From JBBRLG01 sp038231495 (GTDB lineage Bacteria > Planctomycetota > Planctomycetia > Gemmatales > Gemmataceae): a stretch of 9,509 nucleotides of DNA. The stretch spans positions 1-9,509 of the forward strand of contig JBBRLG010000276.1 of assembly GCA_038231495.1 (NCBI GenBank), given 5' to 3'. The notes beneath the pieces are model-generated. The model saw only the letters and a program-made list of their open reading frames with translations. It ran no database searches and had not been told where the DNA came from. A program made the translations under genes and the position numbers. Position 1 is the first letter of the stretch. The number at the start of each line of letters is the position of its first letter. This document shows, in pieces, positions 1-6,071 of the stretch.

Positions 1-56
1 CTCCTCGCTTACGCTTCGGGTTAGTGTGAATACTAACCCGAAGCGTAAGCGAGGAG
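1..56. repeat. Perfect inverted repeat, 25-base arms and 6-base loop
   Basis: Bases 1-25 and 32-56 are exact reverse complements of each other, separated by the loop GTGAAT (26-31). The core of the left arm reads GCTTACGCTTCGGGTTAG. The left arm starts at the window edge, so the repeat may extend further. A 25-bp stem is far longer than an ordinary intrinsic terminator needs, and no T-run follows it. It could be a bidirectional terminator, an mRNA-stabilising 5' hairpin for the gene at 97, or a dispersed intergenic palindrome. From memory, GCTTACGCTTCGGG-type repeats recur between genes in planctomycete genomes; I cannot verify that here. Confidence 0.9.
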
Positions 57-79
57 CACGCCAAACGGAGACACTACCT

Positions 80-87
80 AAAGGAGG
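80..87 (+). promoter_or_regulatory. Strong Shine-Dalgarno sequence for the gene at 97
   Basis: AAAGGAGG lies 9 bases before the ATG at 97 and closely matches the anti-Shine-Dalgarno core. It fixes that ATG as the start. The three minus-strand genes have no comparable sequence before their starts, so this gene stands out in its translation signal. Confidence 0.85.
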
Positions 88-96
88 CGAAGCGCA

Positions 97-516
97 ATGG
101 TCCAGCACCTGTACCCCAACTTTCTGACGGACGCGCGGGTATATGCGCTTTCCGAAGAACTCTGGGACAATTTGTGGAAAGAGGTAATGAGGGTAGAAGG
201 CTTGGCCAGGGACTGGAAATCGCCTTGGCTCGGAACACCCTTGGCCGACGGCGATCCTATTTTCAGCGCCGTCTCTCAGGCACAGCGGCGCGGCGTTCAC
301 GTCATCCAACACGCGCCGACTTCGGACAACGTGGAGATCGTATCGTGGCAGGACAAGTTCGGCGAAGAGGGCGTGGACGAAATCATTGACCAACTCGTGA
401 TCGCTTGCACGCTTTCGCGGGAAGCAACCGCGCAGGCGCGCGAGTTGCTTCAATCGTGGGTGGTTCGCGGCACGCTTGAGTCTGTGGAAAAACAGGTAGA
501 AGTCCATCGCGATTAG
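97..516 (+). CDS. Hypothetical protein, 139 aa, family not recognised
   Basis: The reading frame is complete, from an ATG with a strong ribosome-binding site to a TAG at 514-516. I do not recognise the family. The protein appears soluble and acidic to neutral, with no signal peptide, membrane helix or Cys cluster. The N-terminal half is rich in aromatics (several Trp, e.g. LWDNLWKEV). The middle has a short beta-like stretch (GVHVIQHAP, VEIVSWQDKFG), and the C-terminus looks helical (IDQLVIACTLSREATAQARELL). By hand count 43 of 139 codons end in A or T, clearly more than in the first 60 codons of the neighbouring kinase (9 of 60), so its composition differs from the minus-strand block. It converges on the SNF2 gene and the two stop codons overlap. 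It is preceded by the hairpin at 1-56. The frame, start and ribosome site make it a credible gene, but its function is unknown. Confidence 0.8.
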   Translation: MVQHLYPNFLTDARVYALSEELWDNLWKEVMRVEGLARDWKSPWLGTPLADGDPIFSAVSQAQRRGVHVIQHAPTSDNVEIVSWQDKFGEEGVDEIIDQLVIACTLSREATAQARELLQSWVVRGTLESVEKQVEVHRD

Positions 517-2783
517 ACCAAATCGTCCTCTTGTCCGGCGGCCGGGTTCAACCGCTGTAAGATCGTCTGCAACGCCGCGGTCCCACGCCGCAGCACCTCC
601 GGCGACGGCAGCGGAATCTGCAAGAGCGGCTGGCCTCCCTGCCCGTCCGGCTCGCTGCCTGGGCCAACCTTCATCACCGCCGCCAACGCCTCCAGGAACG
701 CGACCCCCGCTTGCAACAACGCCTGTCGCGCGTCGGCCCCCGCCGGCGCAGGCACCGGGATCACGGCCGGCGGCGGCTCGACCGGTTGCGGCACATCCTC
801 GCCGAAGAGTTGGCGAACCGTCTCCAAAAACGTCTGCTGCCCAAGGTTCTCGAACAGCACTTCGTCGCTCGTGCCCTGGAACAGGCTCTCGAACAAATTG
901 CGCTTCACCGTCACCGTGCGCAGCACGCGCTCCTCGATCGTGTCGCGCGTCACCAGGTTGAAGACCTGTACCGGGCGGTGTTGGCCCAGTCGATGGACGC
1001 GGGCGATGCGCTGGTCCAGGACCGCCGGGTTCCACGGCACTTCCAGATTGATGACCGTGTCCGCCACTTGCAGGTTCAGGCCCGTGCCGCCGGCGTCCGT
1101 GCTGAGAAAAACCCGGCACTCCGGGTCGTCGCGGAAATGCTCCATTAGGCCGCGGCGCTCTTTGCCGGGGACGCCGCCGTACAGGAGCGTGTGGCCCACT
1201 CCCAGGCGCTCCACGACCTCCATTGCCTTGCGCAACATTTGCTCCCACTGGCTGAATACGACAACCTTGTGCGGTCCTGCATGGAGCAAATCGCCTAGCA
1301 AAACCTCGAACTCGTCCAGCTTGGGCGAGACGTTCGTTTCCTTGTCCAGCAGGTAGGTACTGTCGCACAGCATGCGTAGGTTGGTGATGCACGCCAAAAT
1401 GCGGCGGCGGTCTACCTCGCTCAGGTATTTCTTTTGCAGCAGCCGGGCCAGCGTCGTCTGGTTCTCTGCGTAGGGGCCGCGCTGCGCGTCCGCCAGTTCC
1501 ACGTAGACGGTGCTCTCGGTCCGAGCCGGCAATTGCGTTAGCACTTCGGCGCGCGTCCGTCGTAACAAGATTGGTTCGAGCTTTTCGCGGATCTTTTCCA
1601 GGTTGCGGTAGCCGATCAGTTTGCCCCCGTCGTCCAGGACGCGGTGGTCGTTGAGGAACTGGAACGCCGGGCCGAGCCGGCGGTCGTCCACGAATTGCAC
1701 GATGCTGTACAACTCCTCCAGCTTGTTTTCCAGCGGAGTGCCCGTCAACACCACGGCGTACCGGCTGCGCAGGCGCTTGACAGCCTTACTCGTTTTCGAC
1801 TCCCAGTTCTTGATGCGCTGGGCCTCGTCCAGCACGATCAGGTCGGGTTGCCAGGCGTTCAATTCGTCCAGGTCGCGCACCGCGATCTCGTAGTTTACCA
1901 GGCGGTAAAACGTCGGCTGCCGGTACAGCGTGCGACGCTGCTCGGTCGTGCCCTCGATCACCTGCACCGGGCGGTCGGTGTACTTCTGGATTTCCGTCTC
2001 CCACTGGTATTTCACCGACGCCGGCGCGACCACCAGCACGCGCTCGATGCCGCGCTCTCGGGCCAGCAGCTCGGCGGCGGCCAGCGTCTGAATCGTCTTG
2101 CCCAGGCCCATGTCGTCGCCCAGGATGCAGCGGCCGCGGAACGCCAGGAACAAGGCACCGCGCACCTGGTAGGGGTAGAGCGGCACCTTTAGCAAATCCA
2201 GGTGCAGTTCGCCGAACTCCATCTGGGCGAGCAGTTCGCGCTCGCGCTCGGCCATCTCGTGGCGGTCGATCTCGCGCTCCATGAACTCCATCGCGTCGGA
2301 GAAGATCGTCACCTGTTCGGGCACTTGCTCGACCGCCTCGATGAGCTGTTTGTAGCGGTCGCCGCCGCGCCACAGGCCGTGCGGGTCGAAGAAGATTTCG
2401 GCCAAACTTTTTAGCTGGTCGGAGTGGCGCGGCGGCAGGTGGACGCCGAGGCGGAGTTGTTCGCCGTGGTATTGCAGGAAGATTTCCGGGTGCGTGACGG
2501 CGGCCTTGCGGCGGCGGAGCTGCACGGGCGTTTCCTCGCGCAGGGCGGCAAGGACGGCCTCGACGTGCTTGCAGGTGCCGAGCGTGTTGGTGCGAAAGTC
2601 GGGGCATTCGCAGGTGTTGTCGCCCACGTCGAAGCCGCGGATGCAGACGCGGTACTGGCCGTCGGTCTTCGGGTTGGTGACCTGGTAATCGCTAAAGACG
2701 CGGTTACGGCCGAGGTTTTGGATGCGGAAGTTCTCGGCGGCGGCGCGCTTGCGGCGGATGTCGATCTGTTCTTCACGGAGCAT
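513..2783 (-). CDS. SNF2-family helicase/ATPase with N-terminal SWIM zinc finger, 756 aa
   Basis: This is an ATP-driven DNA translocase of the SNF2/Rad54-like superfamily 2 group, presumably acting on the nucleoid in the cytoplasm. Numbering is from the ATG at 2783. A SWIM zinc finger (C58-x-C60...C71-x-H73, CECPDF...TCKH) is followed by a helical linker. The first RecA-like lobe has Walker A GDDMGLGKT (222-230, Lys229), DEAQ (319-322) and LTGTP (346-350). The second lobe has STDAGGTGLNL (561-571) and the arginine-finger motif QRIARVHRLGQ (591-601). After it come a Pro-rich linker (about 665-681) and a helical tail of unknown role. The frame stays open to an ATG at 2864, but those 27 extra residues would translate the intergenic palindrome and overlap the upstream kinase stop, so MLREEQIDIRRKR is the better start. 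Only a weak AGGA precedes it. The gene lies 52 bases after the kinase gene and is probably co-transcribed with it. Known roles of the family are nucleoprotein remodelling, repair and transcription recycling; which applies here is unknown. Confidence 0.93.
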   Translation of the reverse strand: MLREEQIDIRRKRAAAENFRIQNLGRNRVFSDYQVTNPKTDGQYRVCIRGFDVGDNTCECPDFRTNTLGTCKHVEAVLAALREETPVQLRRRKAAVTHPEIFLQYHGEQLRLGVHLPPRHSDQLKSLAEIFFDPHGLWRGGDRYKQLIEAVEQVPEQVTIFSDAMEFMEREIDRHEMAERERELLAQMEFGELHLDLLKVPLYPYQVRGALFLAFRGRCILGDDMGLGKTIQTLAAAELLARERGIERVLVVAPASVKYQWETEIQKYTDRPVQVIEGTTEQRRTLYRQPTFYRLVNYEIAVRDLDELNAWQPDLIVLDEAQRIKNWESKTSKAVKRLRSRYAVVLTGTPLENKLEELYSIVQFVDDRRLGPAFQFLNDHRVLDDGGKLIGYRNLEKIREKLEPILLRRTRAEVLTQLPARTESTVYVELADAQRGPYAENQTTLARLLQKKYLSEVDRRRILACITNLRMLCDSTYLLDKETNVSPKLDEFEVLLGDLLHAGPHKVVVFSQWEQMLRKAMEVVERLGVGHTLLYGGVPGKERRGLMEHFRDDPECRVFLSTDAGGTGLNLQVADTVINLEVPWNPAVLDQRIARVHRLGQHRPVQVFNLVTRDTIEERVLRTVTVKRNLFESLFQGTSDEVLFENLGQQTFLETVRQLFGEDVPQPVEPPPAVIPVPAPAGADARQALLQAGVAFLEALAAVMKVGPGSEPDGQGGQPLLQIPLPSPEVLRRGTAALQTILQRLNPAAGQEDDLV

Positions 2784-2807
2784 GGGGTTCCGTCCTGGGG
2801 TGTCTGT

Positions 2808-2825
2808 TGCCGCTTGCGGCGTTGC
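2808..2825 (+). repeat. Intergenic element TGCCGCTTGCGGCNTTGC, copy 1
   Basis: The sequence is TGCCGCTTGCGGCGTTGC. Its core GCCGC-TT-GCGGC has 5-base complementary arms. It lies in the 52-base gap between the second kinase and the SNF2 gene, with the core 25 bases upstream of the SNF2 ATG. The full 18-base pattern recurs at 6033-6050 (opposite orientation) and 9351-9368. I saw the core nowhere else in the window. The arms are too short for a convincing terminator by themselves, so a protein-binding site or a small dispersed repeat is more likely. Confidence 0.75.
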
Positions 2826-2835
2826 GTTTTTCCCG

Positions 2836-5800
2836 TTACCGCGGCACCAGGCAGGTGCCGGCAAGGTAGTCGTGCAGCGACCGCCTGGGGTAGCGCAGCG
2901 CCACCAGGACGTACGCGAGCAGCAGCAGCCACGTTCCGTACCAGAGGCCCGCGGACGTCCACAGCGCCCAGACCGGGGCGGCGTCGGTGCCCCACTGCGA
3001 CCAGTACCATTCGTCCAGCCGGAACGACAGCACTAACAGTAACCCGGCCGGTATCCAGACGAGCAAGGCCCGCCACGCGCAGCGGAACCGGCCGGCCGGT
3101 CGCCCGTCACGGCACACCACCGCGATGCGCAACAAGTGGTAACTCACGCCGCCGACGGTCAAAAACGCCCACAACACCCACAGGACCGGGCCGAGGAGGA
3201 AACTGGCGTAATCCACGCCTTCCGAGATCGCTTCCGTCGGCATCCGCTGGCGAAGCGCGTTGACGTCTACTGCCGCATTTAGCCGGAGCGTGGCGGCGGT
3301 GGTGATTGCCGGCGGGCGCATGGATTTGATCGTGACGCGCTGTTTCATGGACTGGTCTTTGGACTGCTTTGCCACCAGCTGGTGATAATAACCGCCCCAC
3401 CGGACGCGGTCCGCCATCTTTCGCTTCGACCGCGCCATGTCCTCTTCCAGTACCCGGCGGCGCTCGGCGTCGGCTTCGAGCGTCGGCACCGCCGCGACCC
3501 CGGCCAGCGGATTCGTGGTCGTACGTGCGGCGAGGTAATCGCTCAGGGAGGCCCTGTCCAGGTTGTCGATCGCGTCTTCCTCGATCAACGCCTGCATGTT
3601 AACGAACGCCATCTCGGTCGAGAACCGCAGCAGGCTGCCGAACGGCGACAGGCAGCAACCGAACGAGAGGAAAAGGAAAACCCCCATGACGGCCAGTTGC
3701 CCGGCCCGGCGGGCGCGGGTGACTTCGACGGGCTTGTCTTGCAGGGCGGCCAGGTGTTCCTTCGCGTCGCGCAGGCGAAAGTTGGTGCTTTCAAAATCGA
3801 GCATTTTCCGCAGCGCCGCGGCAGCCGACAGCGGCAGCGGCGCGCGGACCGCGTCGGGCAAGTCGCGTACCGCGGTGCCTTCCAACCCCAGTACCGCAGT
3901 TCGCGCCAGGAGGGCGACGGCCTGTTTTTCGGGGATGTCGTCGAACGGCACGTCGCCGGTGGCGGCCGGCACATCGGTGAACCGCGTGTCGAGCAGAACC
4001 ACGGCCCCGTCCGCCCGGACCCACACCAGTTCGGGGCCGAGATGGTCGGGCAGCGTGTTTTCCTTGAGGGCGTTGAGCAATTCATCGGTGAGTTGCTTCA
4101 GCAGCGGTTGGAACCGCGGCCACGGCAACGCCCCCGCCGCAGCGACCAGTGCTGCCAAGGAGCAGCCGCCTGGCGCGACGAAAGCGTCCCACTGCCAACC
4201 TTCCATCTGGCCGGCAACGAGCCAGCGCAAGCGGGTGGTGCGGTTGACCTCGCGGCGTTCCGCGTCGAGCGGCGGTTCGTCAGCGGGCCGCAGCCAGAGC
4301 ACGACCTGCCGGCCCAGCGCCGGGTCCGCGCCGAGCAGGACGCGGGCGCGCTCGTCCGAGCGGAACGCCCCGCGGATGGCAAAGGGGCCGACCTTTTCGG
4401 GCAAGCCCGGCGTCTGACTCAGGGTCTGGCCCGGCGGTGCGGCCGCGAGCAACTTCGGATCGCGGCGCGGCAGCAGAACGACGCAGGTGCCGCTCAGGAA
4501 TTCGTACAGGGCGCGGTAGCCGTTGCTTTTGCGCATGGTGCAGAGCATCAGCGCGACGCCCACGACCATGCCGACGAGGGGCGTAAAGCTGACCACCATG
4601 TAGCCGGCAAAGTTGGCCATCAGTTCCGCGGGCGTCGGCTGCGGGGGCAGGTCCAGGAGGGGTAGGACGATTAGCCACATGGCCGAGGTGCCGAGGTTGA
4701 GCAGAATGTAAAAGAGGAAAGCCCGCAACAGGCCGCGCCACAATCCCGGCGCCGCGCCGGTGGCGACGTTACGCACGCGCAGGCCGAGCAGGTATTTCGC
4801 CAGGCTCCAGCCCCACAACCCTTCCGGCAGGCCGAAATAGAGCAAGGAGAACGAGAGGCTGAATAGTTGGAGGGGGCCGTAATACGCCACGTGCTGAGCG
4901 TCCCCGGAAATGTCGATCCAACCAACAGTAAGCAGGACCATCGACAACGGGACGTTGATCAACCACTTGATCCCATAGTCGAGGGCCAGGGCGCCGAAGC
5001 GCATGCCAAGGCCGACCAGCGAGGCGCGGCCCGGCAGGAACGGCCGTAGCGCCTCGGCGAATGCTTCCAGGTCGTGCCAGCGCAGTTTGCGGTCGCGCTC
5101 CAACCCGCGCAGCACCACGGCGTCGAGTCCGGGCGGCAGCTCCGGCTTCAGGGTACGCATTGACGGTGCCGGGTCGGCGGCGATCCGCGCCAGCGTTACC
5201 GCCGCGTTGTCGCTCTGGAACGGCGCTTTGCCGGTCAGCAAAAAATAGAGCGTCGCGGCCGTCGAGTACACGTCGGTCTGCGCGTCGAGCGTCTCGCCGC
5301 GCACTTGCTCCGGCGAGGCATACAGCGGCGTGCCCAAAAACGACCCGGTTTTCGTAAGGTGCGCCTCTTGCGCCAGGGACTTGGACAGGCCGAAGTCGCC
5401 GACTTTGAGCCGGCCGTCGTGGCCGATGAAGCAGTTGGACGGCTTGACGTCGCGGTGGACCACGCCGACGCGGTGCGCCTCTTGCAAGCCTTCAACCACG
5501 TCGAGAATCATGGCGACGGCCTTCACCGGGGGCTGCGGTCCGTTGCGGCGGACGAAGTCGTCGAGGTTGTCGCCGGGCATCAGCTCCATGACGATGTAGG
5601 GCCGGCCCGCGTCCTCGTCGGCGGCCAAGACGAAGACGCAGCGCGGGTGCGCGATCCGGCTGGCGAGTTGGCCCTCCTGCCGGAACCGCTCCAGGGTTTC
5701 GGCGGAGGCGGCGTACTCGGCGGAAACGAGCTTCAGCGCGACGCGGCGGCCGGTGGCGGCGTGCTGGGCTTCGTACACTTTGCCCATGCCGCCGACGCCC

Positions 5801-6021
5801 AGCACGCGCAACAGCTGGTAGCCGCCGACCACTTCCGGGTCGCCGTCGTTGCCGGCGGCGGGGTGCGGCGCGGCGGCGACGGTCGCGGCCTCGGAGCCAG
5901 AGACGGCAGGGGGCGGCTGCCGCGCCGTTTCTGGCGGCAAGGATTTGCCGCAGAAGGGGCAGAAAGATGGCCGCCGGTCGAAGTCCCAGGCGGCCTGACA
6001 GTGGGAGCAGGTCTGTTGCAT
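2836..6021 (-). CDS. Membrane Ser/Thr protein kinase with RDD-like and pseudokinase domains, 1061 aa (paralogue B)
   Basis: This is a Hanks-type Ser/Thr kinase anchored in the cytoplasmic membrane. Order of parts: zinc ribbon (C5, C8, C21, C24; CPFCG); Pro/Ala linker; intact kinase at about 68-330, with G-loop GVGGMGKV, VALK Lys97, HRDVKPSN (Asp191), DFG 209-211 and SPE 236-238. Next is an RDD-like domain with about four helices (340-515), including R341...D348, SLAKYLLGLRV and NGYRALYEFLSGT. A degenerate kinase fold follows (about 541-760), with Trp576 at the Lys position and no HRD or DFG. Then come a helix (775-797), a probably external region (798-935), and three helices with DGRPAGR and a final RSLHDYLAGT. 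Hydrophobicity gives eight helices, which places both kinase domains in the cytoplasm. The frame extends 100 codons upstream, but MQQTCSHC matches the start of the neighbouring paralogue (MQLNCPHC) and fixes the start at 6021. There is no clear ribosome-binding site. It lies 50 bases after the paralogue and 52 before the SNF2 gene, so an operon is likely. Kinase activity is well supported; ligand and substrates are unknown. Confidence 0.93.
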   Translation of the reverse strand: MQQTCSHCQAAWDFDRRPSFCPFCGKSLPPETARQPPPAVSGSEAATVAAAPHPAAGNDGDPEVVGGYQLLRVLGVGGMGKVYEAQHAATGRRVALKLVSAEYAASAETLERFRQEGQLASRIAHPRCVFVLAADEDAGRPYIVMELMPGDNLDDFVRRNGPQPPVKAVAMILDVVEGLQEAHRVGVVHRDVKPSNCFIGHDGRLKVGDFGLSKSLAQEAHLTKTGSFLGTPLYASPEQVRGETLDAQTDVYSTAATLYFLLTGKAPFQSDNAAVTLARIAADPAPSMRTLKPELPPGLDAVVLRGLERDRKLRWHDLEAFAEALRPFLPGRASLVGLGMRFGALALDYGIKWLINVPLSMVLLTVGWIDISGDAQHVAYYGPLQLFSLSFSLLYFGLPEGLWGWSLAKYLLGLRVRNVATGAAPGLWRGLLRAFLFYILLNLGTSAMWLIVLPLLDLPPQPTPAELMANFAGYMVVSFTPLVGMVVGVALMLCTMRKSNGYRALYEFLSGTCVVLLPRRDPKLLAAAPPGQTLSQTPGLPEKVGPFAIRGAFRSDERARVLLGADPALGRQVVLWLRPADEPPLDAERREVNRTTRLRWLVAGQMEGWQWDAFVAPGGCSLAALVAAAGALPWPRFQPLLKQLTDELLNALKENTLPDHLGPELVWVRADGAVVLLDTRFTDVPAATGDVPFDDIPEKQAVALLARTAVLGLEGTAVRDLPDAVRAPLPLSAAAALRKMLDFESTNFRLRDAKEHLAALQDKPVEVTRARRAGQLAVMGVFLFLSFGCCLSPFGSLLRFSTEMAFVNMQALIEEDAIDNLDRASLSDYLAARTTTNPLAGVAAVPTLEADAERRRVLEEDMARSKRKMADRVRWGGYYHQLVAKQSKDQSMKQRVTIKSMRPPAITTAATLRLNAAVDVNALRQRMPTEAISEGVDYASFLLGPVLWVLWAFLTVGGVSYHLLRIAVVCRDGRPAGRFRCAWRALLVWIPAGLLLVLSFRLDEWYWSQWGTDAAPVWALWTSAGLWYGTWLLLLAYVLVALRYPRRSLHDYLAGTCLVPR
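3742..4401 (-). other. Degenerate kinase-like (pseudokinase) domain in paralogue B
   Basis: Residues about 541-760 begin PEKVGPFAIRG and continue ARVLLGADPALGRQVVLWLRP. This parallels the active domain's GGYQLLRVLG ... KVYEAQHAATGRRVALKLV, so VVLW sits over VALK and the catalytic Lys is Trp576. Further on, PDHLGPELVWVRADGAVVLL aligns with HRDVKPSNCFIGHDGRLKVG. HRD becomes PDH, the metal-binding Asn becomes Leu, and DFG becomes DTR. The glycine loop is absent. I assign it as a kinase relic by hand alignment; a structure prediction would settle it. Confidence 0.6.
5032..5835 (-). repeat. Kinase-domain copy B of a tandem duplication
   Basis: This stretch encodes residues 63-330 of paralogue B and matches 8304-9110 in the same orientation. 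By hand alignment the proteins are about 85% identical here, with one single-codon gap (RGE-TLDAQ versus RGEATIDAQ). DNA matches include an exact 47-base run (5636-5682 with 8911-8957) and an exact run at 5726-5762, with third positions included. The rest of the two genes is much more divergent. Confidence 0.85.
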
Positions 6022-6032
6022 GGCGGTCTCTG

Positions 6033-6050
6033 GCAAAGCCGCAAGCGGCA
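6033..6050 (-). repeat. Intergenic element TGCCGCTTGCGGCNTTGC, copy 2
   Basis: On the minus strand this reads TGCCGCTTGCGGCTTTGC. The core (6038-6049) ends 16 bases before the ATG of the kinase at 6021, exactly the spacing of copy 3 to the other kinase. It is inverted relative to copies 1 and 3, so it reads in the same direction as the gene here and against the gene in the other two cases. It occupies much of the 50-base gap between the two kinase genes. Confidence 0.75.
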
Positions 6051-6071
6051 AATACGTTCCGCTACTATACG

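Noticed and set aside
2784..2864. 27-codon N-terminal extension of the SNF2 protein
   Set aside because: It would translate the intergenic palindrome and overlap the kinase B stop. The peptide is low-complexity, and the ATG at 2783 gives a natural N-terminus.
2424..3263. 279-codon plus-strand frame crossing the kinase B/SNF2 gap
   Set aside because: It runs antisense to both genes and through the palindromic element, and its second half is low-complexity Arg/Thr/Pro.
3382..4665. Long open frame (427 codons) on the plus strand opposite kinase B
   Set aside because: It is antisense to a well-supported multi-domain protein. Its composition is Arg/Gln/Gly-rich as expected from reading GC-rich codons backwards, and it has no motif and no ribosome-binding site.
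6065..6070. TATAGT on the minus strand as a -10 box for an internal promoter of kinase B
   Set aside because: No -35-like hexamer lies at 16-18 bases upstream, and the sequence overlaps the kinase A stop region. A single hexamer is not enough.
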